From Maribacter caenipelagi (GTDB lineage Bacteria > Bacteroidota > Bacteroidia > Flavobacteriales > Flavobacteriaceae): a stretch of DNA of 64,000 nt. The stretch spans positions 219,133 to 283,132 of the forward strand of contig NZ_SNZW01000016.1 in the NCBI RefSeq assembly GCF_004364175.1, read 5' to 3'. The translations under genes and the position numbers were made by a program. The first letter of the stretch is position 1. Each line of letters opens with the position of its first letter. The notes under the pieces were generated by a model. That model did not search any database and was not told the origin of the DNA. It was given only the letters and a program-made list of their open reading frames with translations. Positions 1 to 8,604 of the stretch are shown piece after piece.

Positions 1-10
1 AAATAAATTA

Positions 11-47
11 AAGACCGTTACCATTTTTGGTGACGGTCTTTTTTTTT
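11..47 (+). terminator. Rho-independent terminator of a gene upstream of the window
   Basis: The 8-bp arms AAGACCGT and ACGGTCTT surround a short loop and are followed by a long T run. It ends whatever plus-strand gene lies left of the window and isolates the next gene. Confidence 0.8.
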
Positions 48-74
48 ACGCGAAGATTTTTAATATATAAAATG

Positions 75-82
75 TAATTTTG
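75..82 (+). promoter_or_regulatory. Candidate -7 promoter element (TAnnTTTG)
   Basis: TAATTTTG matches the Bacteroidota -7 consensus TAnnTTTG and ends 4 nt before the ATG at 87, so the transcript may be leaderless or nearly so. No start-site data support it. Confidence 0.45.
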
Positions 83-86
83 CAAC

Positions 87-923
87 ATGATAGAATTAGG
101 ACGTATAAACAACCTTGAGATTTTAAGAGACACCAGTGTAGGTCTTTTTTTGGGTGATGAAGAAGGAAATGATGTATTGTTACCAAATAAATATGTGCCA
201 ACTGCATATGAAATAGGAGAGAAAATTAAAGTTTTCTGTTATTTAGATTATGATGAAAGACCTGTTGCAACTACTTTAGAGCCAGACATCATGCTTGGTG
301 AATTTAGATTGTTACAAGTTGCAGAAGTCAATGAGTTTGGTGCATTTTTGCAATGGGGACTTGAGAAACATCTTTTAGTTCCTTTTCGTGAGCAACGTGT
401 TAAGATGAAAGAAGGGCAGTGGTACGTAGTTCACTGTTATTTAGATGAACGTTCTGGAAGATTGGTTGCTTCAAATAAGCTGGACAAATTTTTAAGTAAT
501 GATATCATCGACCTTAAAGAATGGGAAAAGGTTGATTTAGTCGTTACCAGACAAACCGATTTAGGTTGGGAGGTTATTGTTAATGAAAAACACAAAGGAC
601 TAGTTTATTTTAATGAAGTTTTTAAGCCAATTAATATCGGAGACGTTATACCTGGTTGTATTAAGACCATTAGAAAAGATAATAAATTAGATATTTCGCT
701 TCAGCCATTAGGTACAAAGGTTTTAGAACCTGCTGCTAAAAAAATATATGAAGTTTTAGTAGAAAGTGGTGGTTTTTTACGGCTACATGATAAATCTGCA
801 CCAGAAGAAATTAGAGATGTTTTTCAAATGAGTAAGAAAACATTTAAAAAAGGTTTAGGTACCTTATATAAAGACAGAAAAATAAAAATAGAGTCTGACG
901 GAATCAGTCTTTTAGATGACTAA
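87..923 (+). CDS. CvfB/YitL-type S1 RNA-binding protein
   Basis: This 278-aa cytoplasmic protein looks like the CvfB family. About three S1-like OB-fold segments (roughly residues 1-60, 66-130 and 145-210) are followed by a C-terminal winged-helix region (about 220-278). The middle segment has the typical S1 pattern, with GAFLQWGLEKHLLVPF around residues 85-100. CvfB proteins bind RNA and affect post-transcriptional regulation in Firmicutes; the role in Bacteroidota is unknown. The family's usual length is about 280 aa, so the gene is complete. It stands alone behind an upstream terminator and a candidate -7 element. The family assignment is by pattern only. Confidence 0.75.
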   Translation: MIELGRINNLEILRDTSVGLFLGDEEGNDVLLPNKYVPTAYEIGEKIKVFCYLDYDERPVATTLEPDIMLGEFRLLQVAEVNEFGAFLQWGLEKHLLVPFREQRVKMKEGQWYVVHCYLDERSGRLVASNKLDKFLSNDIIDLKEWEKVDLVVTRQTDLGWEVIVNEKHKGLVYFNEVFKPINIGDVIPGCIKTIRKDNKLDISLQPLGTKVLEPAAKKIYEVLVESGGFLRLHDKSAPEEIRDVFQMSKKTFKKGLGTLYKDRKIKIESDGISLLDD

Positions 924-1092
924 AAAAGCTGTAGGAAAATTCTTTTGCTGTTTGATTTTCAGCTGAATATCTTAAATAAAGGTCTAGTTTTTTGTAATAC
1001 TTTACTTTTAATTTTATTTTTGTGTCAATTGAAAAGTTATTAACAAATTTTAACTTACATTTAGGTTTTAAGCGTAAAAATAACCCCTGTAT

Positions 1093-1701
1093 ATGCCCTT
1101 TATAGAAGAAAGCGATTTACTAGAATTACATAAAGACGTCGATAAAGCACAGATTATCAATGAGCGTTTATTAGATCAAATAAAATTCAAGAACAAAGAA
1201 TTAAAAAAGAGTAAGATCCAGCGTAATATTTTGGCAGGAATCACAGGTCTTTTTTTAATAGGGGGTTTGGCATTCACCTCGTTTACAGCAGGGTTGTCAA
1301 GTTCAGGTGGGTTTAATAGAAAGGCTTCAAATGATTTGGTTTTGACATCTATAGACAGTGTTGATGCGTATAGAACTCGTTTAGAGAACTTAAAAGAACA
1401 AAACGAAGAACTTAGTTTGGTGAAGGAGTTTTATTTGGCTAAAGAATTCTTGCAAAAAGAAAAAATATATTCGGTACAAGTAAAATCATTCGTAGATAAC
1501 AATGTCACTTTGGCTTCTGAAGCTTTGACAAATACACTCTTCGTTAAAACCAATCCTTTTTACTCGTATTCACTAGGTAATTTTGAGACTTTGGAAGAAG
1601 CTCAATCTTTTAGAAAACAATTGGTAAATATAGGTTTTGGCGATGCTTTTGTAGCTTCTTACCAAGACGGTAAAAGAATTCAAATAGAAGATCCTTTTTA
1701 A
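1093..1701 (+). CDS. Membrane-anchored protein with coiled coil and SPOR-like C-terminus
   Basis: This 202-aa protein has a charged N-terminal helix (residues 1-45), one hydrophobic segment (about 46-70, with Gly/Ala-rich ITGLFLIGGLAF), a Glu/Lys-rich coiled-coil stretch (about 90-125) and a C-terminal part resembling half of a SPOR domain (from about 130, with the YSLGNFETLEEAQSFRKQL segment and a terminal DGKRI). SPOR domains bind denuded peptidoglycan at division sites, so a cell-envelope role is plausible but is inference. The stop codon is directly followed by the menA GTG start, so the two are probably co-transcribed. Confidence 0.55.
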   Translation: MPFIEESDLLELHKDVDKAQIINERLLDQIKFKNKELKKSKIQRNILAGITGLFLIGGLAFTSFTAGLSSSGGFNRKASNDLVLTSIDSVDAYRTRLENLKEQNEELSLVKEFYLAKEFLQKEKIYSVQVKSFVDNNVTLASEALTNTLFVKTNPFYSYSLGNFETLEEAQSFRKQLVNIGFGDAFVASYQDGKRIQIEDPF

Positions 1702-2610
1702 GTGACAAAAGTTAAAGCTTGGCTCAACGCAGCAAGACTTAGAACGCTTCCCTTATCAATTTCAGGAATACTTGTTGGTACTGCTATGGCAGCGTATTAT
1801 GGAGTTACGAATGTCAGTATCTTTATTTTGGCAATCTTCACTACTATTGGTTTACAGGTAACCTCTAATTTTGCCAATGATTATGGTGACGGGGTCAAAG
1901 GTACTGATGGTGATGATAGACTAGGACCAAAACGAGCATTACAAAGCGGACTTTTAACTGCTGCGCAGTTAAAATCTGGAATCTATATCAGTATTGTTTT
2001 AAATGCGATTCTCATTATTGCTTTAATCGTAACTTCTTTCGGTTTAAAAGACATTCTATATCCAATCTTATTCTTATTGTTAGGTGCCTTCGCTATTTGG
2101 GCTGCAATCAAATATACCGTAGGTAAATCTGCTTACGGGTATAACGGTCTTGGCGATATTTTTGTTTTTATTTTCTTTGGTCTGGTCAGTGTTTTAGGTT
2201 CCATGTTTTTGTACCTAAAAGCAATTTCTATTATTACAGTGTTACCTGCAGTTTCTGTGGGATTGTTAAGTGTCGGTGTTCTGAATCTTAATAATATGAG
2301 AGACCTAAAATCTGATGCTGCAGTTGGTAAGAATACTATGGTGGTAAAAATGGGTTTACCTAAAGCAAAGAAATATCACTATGCACTGTTAATTGTTTCG
2401 TTTTTGTGTCTGTTTTGTTTTTTACTTACAACAAATGGATCGCAGTTACGTTATGTATGTCTTGCAGGCTACCTACCAGTTTTTATTCATTTAAAAAAAG
2501 TAGCCAACACTAATAACGAGGCAGAACTTGATCCAGAGCTAAAAAAATTGGCTTTAAGTACCTTTTTTATCGCCTTGTTGTTTTTTATTAGTTATTATTA
2601 TTTTTTGTAA
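1702..2610 (+). CDS. menA: 1,4-dihydroxy-2-naphthoate polyprenyltransferase
   Basis: This integral membrane UbiA-family prenyltransferase (302 aa, eight or nine hydrophobic helices) attaches the polyprenyl chain to 1,4-dihydroxy-2-naphthoate in menaquinone synthesis. The first Asp-rich motif is NFANDYGDG (N56, D60, D63), followed by KGTDGDDRLGP; the second is NNMRDLKSD near residue 197. The start is GTG at 1702, directly abutting the preceding stop codon, which fits translational coupling. Members of this family normally start at this point relative to the LRTLPLS motif. menC and menE lie 4-6 kb downstream, so menaquinone genes are clustered but split by signalling genes. Confidence 0.92.
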   Translation: MTKVKAWLNAARLRTLPLSISGILVGTAMAAYYGVTNVSIFILAIFTTIGLQVTSNFANDYGDGVKGTDGDDRLGPKRALQSGLLTAAQLKSGIYISIVLNAILIIALIVTSFGLKDILYPILFLLLGAFAIWAAIKYTVGKSAYGYNGLGDIFVFIFFGLVSVLGSMFLYLKAISIITVLPAVSVGLLSVGVLNLNNMRDLKSDAAVGKNTMVVKMGLPKAKKYHYALLIVSFLCLFCFLLTTNGSQLRYVCLAGYLPVFIHLKKVANTNNEAELDPELKKLALSTFFIALLFFISYYYFL

Positions 2611-2642
2611 TTTTGAGTATAACCCACAAACCAATTTAAATC

Positions 2643-3404
2643 TTGGAACAACCCATAAAAATTCTAATTGTTGAGGATAATGTAATCATCGCAGATGATA
2701 TGCAGTCTATGCTAGAGGAAATAGGATATGAAATAGTTGACAACGTAATTGTTTACGAACAGGCTGTTGAAGTTTTGAAAACGCAACAGGTAGATTTAGT
2801 TCTTATCGATATCATCTTAGCTTCAGATAAAACGGGTATAGATTTAGGTAAACACATCAGAGATAATTACGATATTCCTTTTATTTTCGTAACATCGAAC
2901 TCTGATCGTGCAACGGTTGAAAATGCTAAAACAGTAAAGCCTAACGGTTACCTGGTAAAGCCTTTTGAGCAACAAGATCTATATACTTCTATTGAAATTG
3001 CATTGTCGAATTTTATTTACGGAAAGCAAAATGCCAGCAATGGTGTAGCACCTGAAAGCAATACCGAAGATGTTGCAATGTCTAATTCAATATTGAAGGA
3101 CTCTATATTTGTTAAGAAACAGCATCTTTACTACAGAATACAATTTGGTGATATTCAATTTATCAAAGCTGATAACGTTTACTTAGAAGTAAATACGGTA
3201 GATAAAAAGTTTTTGGTTCGTTCTCCTTTAAAAGACTATTTAGAGAAATTGCCACAGAACAAGTTTTATAGAGCGCACAAATCATATATCGTAAATGTGG
3301 ATCATATTGATGCCATCAATTCTAAAGATATTATGATTAACAATACGTTGATTCCAATTTCAAAAGATTTTAAAGAGTTTATAATCTCGGCTATGAATTC
3401 TTAA
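2643..3404 (+). CDS. LytTR-family response regulator
   Basis: This 253-aa protein has an N-terminal receiver domain (residues 5-125), with acidic pocket ED at 11-12, phosphoacceptor D56 in LVLID, the conserved Thr/Ser in FVTSNS and Lys in LVKPFE. A C-terminal LytTR DNA-binding domain (about 155-253) contains the usual RAHKSYIVNVDHI segment. The start is TTG at 2643. It is preferred because the first beta strand begins at residue 5 and the next ATG falls inside the receiver domain. The TPR histidine kinase begins 393 bp downstream on the same strand and is the likely partner. A strong terminator follows this gene, so the kinase has its own promoter. Confidence 0.9.
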   Translation: MEQPIKILIVEDNVIIADDMQSMLEEIGYEIVDNVIVYEQAVEVLKTQQVDLVLIDIILASDKTGIDLGKHIRDNYDIPFIFVTSNSDRATVENAKTVKPNGYLVKPFEQQDLYTSIEIALSNFIYGKQNASNGVAPESNTEDVAMSNSILKDSIFVKKQHLYYRIQFGDIQFIKADNVYLEVNTVDKKFLVRSPLKDYLEKLPQNKFYRAHKSYIVNVDHIDAINSKDIMINNTLIPISKDFKEFIISAMNS

Positions 3405-3421
3405 TCCAAGTTATCATATTT

Positions 3422-3449
3422 AAAAAACACCTTTTTAAGGTGTTTTTTT
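3422..3449 (+). terminator. Rho-independent terminator after the LytTR regulator
   Basis: The arms AAAAAACACC and GGTGTTTTTTT enclose a short loop and end in a T run, 18 nt after the regulator's stop codon. Confidence 0.8.
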
Positions 3450-3756
3450 GCTTTTACCTCAGATGAAATGTATTTTTTCATCGATAAAGTGTGTTTTATT
3501 ATAGATGAAATACACAATTGTCTAGTCTTAATTCGTTTCACAACAATAATTGAGAGTTACACAACAAATAATCCTAATACTTATGGCTTATTTATAATTT
3601 TGAGATATTATTAATTGAATGGATTTTAATCTAGAATTTGATTTTAAGTCAAAATAAGGTTCAATTTTTAATGAAATAGCAAAAAGTACGTAGAACACGC
3701 TTTTTGGGCTTTTGATTAATTGATAATCATTTAATGATGGCTCACAACAAAAATTT
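3450..3756. other. Non-coding spacer between response regulator and kinase
   Basis: About 300 bp of very AT-rich sequence without a credible ORF. It contains a hairpin-capable pair GATGAAA/TTTCATC (3462-3482) and a second nearby GATGAAAT copy, possibly regulatory. I see no RNA gene. Confidence 0.4.
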
Positions 3757-3786
3757 AGTAGAATCGCTTTTAAGTTTGATTCTACT
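3757..3786. repeat. Perfect 9-bp inverted repeat over the kinase promoter
   Basis: AGTAGAATC and GATTCTACT are separated by 12 bp. The space between the arms holds the -7 element TAAGTTTG (3771-3778), whose last G is the first base of the right arm. The placement suits an operator. The binding protein is unknown; LytTR proteins more often use direct repeats. Confidence 0.5.
3771..3778 (+). promoter_or_regulatory. Candidate -7 promoter element of the histidine kinase gene
   Basis: TAAGTTTG matches TAnnTTTG, ends 19 nt before the ATG at 3798 and lies within the inverted repeat. Confidence 0.5.
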
Positions 3787-3797
3787 TATATTGAGAT

Positions 3798-5768
3798 ATG
3801 AAAAAACCTTTTATTTTGAGAATAATATGCACTTTGTTTTTAAGTGTATTTACGTGCCTTGTTTTTGCGCAAGACGATGTAGAAACTCAGAATGAAGATT
3901 ATTACAAGCAATTTCAAGATTTAGAGAACGGCGAATTACGTTCTTTCTTCTTTTTTAATACCCCCAATCGCTACAATCAAAATTCGCCTTACGATTGGTT
4001 AGATACTGTAAAAGTTTATTTAAACAGTTCTGAAAAAACAAAAGATTCCATTTCAATTAGAAACTACCAACTTATAGAATCTCAAATCTATTACGATTTG
4101 GGTAACTACGAGAAGAGCTTGGCAATTGCAAGACCTCTATATGATATTCTATTAAATTTAGATTTAGAGTCTAAACAGACTATTCTAAACATATTAGATA
4201 ATAATTATGCAATGCTCGAGTTGTATGACAAACAAATTGAGATAAGAAGGGTAAAACGTGAATTAGGATTAACTGATAAAGTAGCCTTTTATGATATTTA
4301 CGCAAGTCTAGGTCAGTATAGAAAGGCTATGCGTGATTATATGACCGAAGAGAAAAAAGAGCTTAAAGACGATGATTACTATGGTCAGGCAATTTATAAC
4401 AACACCATTGGTAATTATTTAAGGTTAGATAAGTCTACGCCAACTGCATTGAGTTATTTTAAGAAAGCAGAAGGGCTTATAAAAGTTTTTCTAAGCGATG
4501 TTACTAACGAGCATTCTGATAAGGAAATTGCAGACGGCAGAATTCTAAATGGATTGATTATTGGTAATATTGGGAAAAGTCACGTACAGCTTGGTGAATA
4601 CGAAAAGGCCATTCCTTTTTTAGAAGAGAGTAGAGAAATCATTAAAAAATATAATAAGAGTAAATTTTCTTCAGATATTATTGAGAACACGCTTGCCTTA
4701 GCAGAATGTTATCTGAAATTAGATGATTATGCTAAAGCAACAGATTATTTAAGCGACGATCTTAATCCGATAAAATCAGAAAATATTTTAAAAAGAAATA
4801 GAATCTATGCAGATTATTATTTTAAAACTGGTGATTTCAAAAATTCCACGGTTTATCTTAAAAAGAATATTAGAATTAGAGATTCTATTGATGCAATGGC
4901 GTCAAATATTAAAAATCAACAACTAACTTCTGTTGTAGCCCAAGATTTAGAGAATTCTAGAAAAACAATGGAGCAACAAAAAGTTCAGTTAGAAGAATCT
5001 AGAAAAGATATTAAGGCAAGAGATGATAAAATTAGTTTAGTGTTTGTATCCTTGATATTTACACTAATTGGTTTTGCAGGTTTAGTATACGCTTACTTAA
5101 AGAGTATTAAAAATCAGCGTTTAATTGCTGAGCAGAAATTCATAATCGAAAATTCATTAGTAGAGAAAGATTCGCTGCTTAAAGAAATTCACCATAGAGT
5201 TAAAAACAACCTGCAAATGGTTTCTAGTTTGTTGAGTTTGCAAACTAAAAACACTCGAAGTAAGGCAGCAATAGCGGCATTAGAAGAAGGTAAGAGTAGG
5301 GTGAAAGCAATGGCATTAATACATCAGAAATTGTATCAAAATGACGATTTATCTGTTATTGAGATGCAGGGCTATATAGAAAGTTTAATCAATAGTATTC
5401 AGTCGGTTTATAAAAAAGGCGGACATAATATCAATATTACTATTGATGCCGAAGGTGTAGAATTAGATATTGATAGGGCGATTCCGTTTGGTCTTATATT
5501 AAACGAGTTGGTTTCCAATTCATTTAAGTATGCTTTTCCAAATGATGATAGCGATGGTAAAATATATATTCATTTACGTAAAATAGCTGGTCAAGAAGGC
5601 TTCTTTGAATATACCGATAACGGTATTGGTCTGCCAGAAGATTCAGATGAACGAGCAAGTTCTTCTATGGGTATTCGTTTAATGAGTCGATTGGCAAATC
5701 AGCTTCAGACTTCTTTGAATACTGATAAAACACAAGATGGAGTTCGTTTTTGGTTTAATTTTAAATAA
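3798..5768 (+). CDS. TPR sensor histidine kinase (HisKA_2 type)
   Basis: This 656-aa protein has a signal peptide or first membrane segment (residues 1-25), a long tetratricopeptide-like helical sensor region (about 80-370), a coiled coil, one transmembrane helix (about 411-433) and a cytoplasmic kinase core. The H box is KEIHHRVKNNLQM, with H465/H466 and either as the phosphorylated residue. It is followed by an N box ELVSNSFKYAF and a G box YTDNGIGLP. The HHRVKNNLQ signature places it in the HisKA_2/HWE-like group. It sits downstream of a LytTR regulator, a common pairing in Flavobacteriaceae. The signal sensed is not evident. Confidence 0.9.
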   Translation: MKKPFILRIICTLFLSVFTCLVFAQDDVETQNEDYYKQFQDLENGELRSFFFFNTPNRYNQNSPYDWLDTVKVYLNSSEKTKDSISIRNYQLIESQIYYDLGNYEKSLAIARPLYDILLNLDLESKQTILNILDNNYAMLELYDKQIEIRRVKRELGLTDKVAFYDIYASLGQYRKAMRDYMTEEKKELKDDDYYGQAIYNNTIGNYLRLDKSTPTALSYFKKAEGLIKVFLSDVTNEHSDKEIADGRILNGLIIGNIGKSHVQLGEYEKAIPFLEESREIIKKYNKSKFSSDIIENTLALAECYLKLDDYAKATDYLSDDLNPIKSENILKRNRIYADYYFKTGDFKNSTVYLKKNIRIRDSIDAMASNIKNQQLTSVVAQDLENSRKTMEQQKVQLEESRKDIKARDDKISLVFVSLIFTLIGFAGLVYAYLKSIKNQRLIAEQKFIIENSLVEKDSLLKEIHHRVKNNLQMVSSLLSLQTKNTRSKAAIAALEEGKSRVKAMALIHQKLYQNDDLSVIEMQGYIESLINSIQSVYKKGGHNINITIDAEGVELDIDRAIPFGLILNELVSNSFKYAFPNDDSDGKIYIHLRKIAGQEGFFEYTDNGIGLPEDSDERASSSMGIRLMSRLANQLQTSLNTDKTQDGVRFWFNFK

Positions 5769-5769
5769 G

Positions 5770-6555
5770 TTATCTCACTTTACTTTTCAACACAACCTTA
5801 TGCAATAGTTTAGGGAAAAATCGTTTCAGATAAATACCGAACTTTTCTTTTCCACCTATATAAGTTTCAAAACGTTTCTTTCTAATTGCCGATATAATTT
5901 CACGGGCACATTTCTCAACCGGCATTCCGTTTTCCGTAGCACTGTCTTCTTTTTGTAAAGCAGATCCGTCACCCGTTAATGCATTTTTTGCAACATTGGT
6001 CTGTATAAACCCTGGACAAATGATAGATACATCAATATTGTCTTTTTCATGTTCCATTCGCAATGCATCAAAGAAGCCGTGTAATGCATGTTTTGCTCCG
6101 CAATAACCAGAACGATACGGAGAGGAAAATTTACCCATTAAACTCGTAACAGTTACAAAATGACCACTTTTTTGAGCTATAAAGTGTGGTAATACATGTT
6201 TTGTTAGCTTGATAGTACCCAGATAATTTACATCTATCATTTGTTGATATACTTCAAATTTAGTGTCAATGATAAGTGAACGCTGGCTTAGACCGCCATT
6301 ATTGATTAAAACATCAATTTTCCCAAATAATGAGAAAGCTTTTTCGGTGATTCTTACCAGGGATTCAAAATTGGTTAAATCAAGCGGGAGTACGGTTACA
6401 TTCTCTGGTGATTTACAGTTTTTCTTTACGCATACTAGCACTTCTTCGCGTCTTGCCGAAATAATAACTTTTGCACCTTTCGCATTCAATTGATACGTTA
6501 ATGCTTCTCCAATTCCTGAAGATGCGCCTGTAATCCAAATTACCTTATTTTCCAT
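5770..6555 (-). CDS. SDR-family NAD(P)-dependent oxidoreductase
   Basis: This 261-aa classical short-chain dehydrogenase has the cofactor motif TGASSGIG at residues 10-17, the structural motif NNGG near 87, a catalytic Ser in TVTSLMG (about residue 138) and a catalytic YCGAK (about 151-155). The C-terminal part is basic (KRFFPKLLHK), which suggests membrane contact, as in DHRS7-like or 3-ketosphinganine-reductase-like SDRs; the substrate cannot be read from sequence. The gene converges on the histidine kinase, with one base between the two stop codons, and diverges from menC. Confidence 0.85.
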   Translation of the reverse strand: MENKVIWITGASSGIGEALTYQLNAKGAKVIISARREEVLVCVKKNCKSPENVTVLPLDLTNFESLVRITEKAFSLFGKIDVLINNGGLSQRSLIIDTKFEVYQQMIDVNYLGTIKLTKHVLPHFIAQKSGHFVTVTSLMGKFSSPYRSGYCGAKHALHGFFDALRMEHEKDNIDVSIICPGFIQTNVAKNALTGDGSALQKEDSATENGMPVEKCAREIISAIRKKRFETYIGGKEKFGIYLKRFFPKLLHKVVLKSKVR

Positions 6556-6592
6556 TCTTTTAAATCCATCGGTATTAAAGTGAAAATATAGC

Positions 6593-6600
6593 TAAATTTG
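6593..6600 (+). promoter_or_regulatory. Candidate -7 promoter element of menC that rules out the TTG start
   Basis: TAAATTTG matches TAnnTTTG exactly. Its last three bases are the TTG that would be the most upstream in-frame start, so that TTG is more likely promoter than codon. The ATG at 6610 then gives a leader of only a few nucleotides. Confidence 0.5.
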
Positions 6601-6609
6601 AAGGATTAT

Positions 6610-7662
6610 ATGAAAGCATCATTTAAAAAGTATATTCTCAATTTTAAAAACCCTAGCGGAACCTCTAGAGGGGTATTGCGAACGAAAGAGACTTGGTTTC
6701 TAATTTTAGAGGAAAATGGAAATTGGGGAATTGGTGAGTGCGGACTATTCAGAGGGCTTAGTTTTGATGATGTACCTGAATACGAAGAAAAATGTACTTG
6801 GGTTAAAGAAAACATTAATTTAGGAGAAACGGAGTTATTGAAACAATTGCAAAATTTTCCTAGCATTCAATTCGGGGTAGAGCAGGCCTTTTTGTCAATT
6901 CGGTCAAATAATCCCTTTCAACTATTCGACTCTTCTTTTTTGGACGCCCAAAAACCGATTTCAATTAATGGCTTGGTCTGGATGGGCGATAAAGAATTTA
7001 TGTATCAACAAATTGAGCAAAAGCTAAAGGATGGCTTTTCATGCATAAAAATGAAAATTGGTGCTATAGATTTTGATACGGAAATTGCGCTGCTTAAATC
7101 TATAAGGGAACGTTATTCCAAGGAAGAAATTGAACTTCGTGTAGATGCTAATGGTGCCTTTTCTACAAATGAGGCTCTCACTAAATTAGTAGTGTTGTCT
7201 AAACTAAATCTACACTCTATAGAGCAACCTATAAAACAAGGGCAATGGAAAGAAATGCAAAATCTGTGTAGAGCTACACCATTGCCAATTGCCTTAGATG
7301 AAGAATTAATTGGGGTGGTAGATGTAACAAAGAAGGAAGAATTGCTACAAACTATACAGCCACAGTATATAATTTTGAAACCAAGTTTAGTAGGTGGTTT
7401 TGCTGGAAGCAATGAGTGGATTGAAATTGCCGAAAAGAATAATATAGGGTGGTGGGTAACCAGTGCATTGGAAAGCAATATCGGCTTGAACGCTATAGCG
7501 CAATGGACGGCAACTTTAAATAATAAAATGCCACAAGGTTTGGGAACCGGAGCTTTGTTTACAAATAATATTGATAGCCCTTTAGAGGTACAAAATGGAG
7601 GCTTGTTTTATAACACCTCTAAAGAATGGAATTCAAATTTAATTGATAGTTTATGTATATAG
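6610..7662 (+). CDS. menC: o-Succinylbenzoate synthase
   Basis: This 350-aa enolase-superfamily enzyme dehydrates SHCHC to o-succinylbenzoate in menaquinone synthesis. Counting from the ATG at 6610, the second acid-base lysine pair is KMK (K147/K149), the metal ligands are D179 (RVDANGAF), E205 (SIEQP) and D230 (ALDEEL), and the opposite lysine is K257 (ILKPSLVGG). The superfamily residues therefore look complete. A TTG at 6598 would add four residues but overlaps the apparent promoter element. The last 10 bases overlap the next gene (CPBP protease), and menE follows that, so the three form one transcription unit. Confidence 0.88.
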   Translation: MKASFKKYILNFKNPSGTSRGVLRTKETWFLILEENGNWGIGECGLFRGLSFDDVPEYEEKCTWVKENINLGETELLKQLQNFPSIQFGVEQAFLSIRSNNPFQLFDSSFLDAQKPISINGLVWMGDKEFMYQQIEQKLKDGFSCIKMKIGAIDFDTEIALLKSIRERYSKEEIELRVDANGAFSTNEALTKLVVLSKLNLHSIEQPIKQGQWKEMQNLCRATPLPIALDEELIGVVDVTKKEELLQTIQPQYIILKPSLVGGFAGSNEWIEIAEKNNIGWWVTSALESNIGLNAIAQWTATLNNKMPQGLGTGALFTNNIDSPLEVQNGGLFYNTSKEWNSNLIDSLCI

Positions 7663-8600
7663 AACAGGCGTATAAAGGTCTAATTGACAATTGGAGATAC
7701 TTAATTGGAATACTATTAATCATTGGTGTTTGGCAGTTTCTAGGCTCATTTCCTTTGTTGGCGGCCTTGGCTTTAAAAGAAGGGGGCATGTCCGCAATGA
7801 TGAGTGGTAGCATTGGCAAAATGTCTGAAGTACTGGGTTCTAACACGTTTTTGTTCTTTATGCTCCTAACTTTTGTTTTCGGACTCATTGCTGTTTTTCT
7901 AGTGGTTAAATTTTTACATAAACAATCGCTTACCGATTTGACCACTTCAAGACCTAAAATTGATTGGAAAAGAGTTGCTTTTTCATTTTTTCTATGGGGT
8001 TCAATTTCTGTGCTATTTATTTTTATAGATATTTATTTTGCACCTGAAGATTATGAGTATAATTTTCAGTTGGTACCTTTTTTAATTTTAGCGGTCATTG
8101 CTATAGCTATGATTCCGTTACAGACTAGCATGGAAGAGTATTTTATGAGGGGGTATATGATGCAAGGGCTGGGTATTCTTACTAAGAATAGATGGTTCCC
8201 ACTTTTATTTACATCGCTGCTATTCGGTCTATTGCATATAATGAACCCTGAAGTGGATAAATTGGGTTATGGCATATTGATTTTTTACATAGGAACAGGG
8301 CTCTTTTTGGGCATCATTACACTAATGGACCAGGGTTTAGAATTGGCGTTAGGTTTCCATGCCGCTAACAACTTAACCGCAGCACTTTTGGTAACTGCAG
8401 ATTGGACAGCGTTTAGTGTAGATTCTCTATATAGAGATATTTCAGAACCTGTACTTGGTTGGGATATGCTTGTTCCTGTATTCGTTGTATTTCCTATCTT
8501 ACTTTTAATTTTTTCTAAAAAGTATGGCTGGACCAATTGGAAAGAGAAACTAACGGGGAAAGTATTATCTGAAGAAGAGTTTTTGAAGCTAGATAATTAA
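7653..8600 (+). CDS. CPBP intramembrane metalloprotease between menC and menE
   Basis: This 315-aa polytopic membrane protein (about eight hydrophobic segments) is of the CPBP/Rce1-like type. The family motifs are present: EEYFMR (E161, E162, R166), FGLLH (H195) and the late GFHAANN (H236, N239/N240). The last ~25 residues are cytoplasmic and charged. It starts inside the final codons of menC and ends 4 nt before menE, so it is translated with menaquinone enzymes, although no CPBP protein has a required role in that pathway. It could process a membrane partner or a lipid-modified peptide; the substrate is unknown. Confidence 0.87.
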   Translation: MYIEQAYKGLIDNWRYLIGILLIIGVWQFLGSFPLLAALALKEGGMSAMMSGSIGKMSEVLGSNTFLFFMLLTFVFGLIAVFLVVKFLHKQSLTDLTTSRPKIDWKRVAFSFFLWGSISVLFIFIDIYFAPEDYEYNFQLVPFLILAVIAIAMIPLQTSMEEYFMRGYMMQGLGILTKNRWFPLLFTSLLFGLLHIMNPEVDKLGYGILIFYIGTGLFLGIITLMDQGLELALGFHAANNLTAALLVTADWTAFSVDSLYRDISEPVLGWDMLVPVFVVFPILLLIFSKKYGWTNWKEKLTGKVLSEEEFLKLDN

Positions 8601-8604
8601 TGTA

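Noticed and set aside
5770-6555. SDR as the capnine/sphinganine reductase of the lipid pathway
   Set aside because: Only generic SDR motifs and a 32-kb distance from the lipid locus; not supported.
6598-6609. TTG start of menC
   Set aside because: It is the end of a TAAATTTG promoter element, and an ATG follows 12 nt later.
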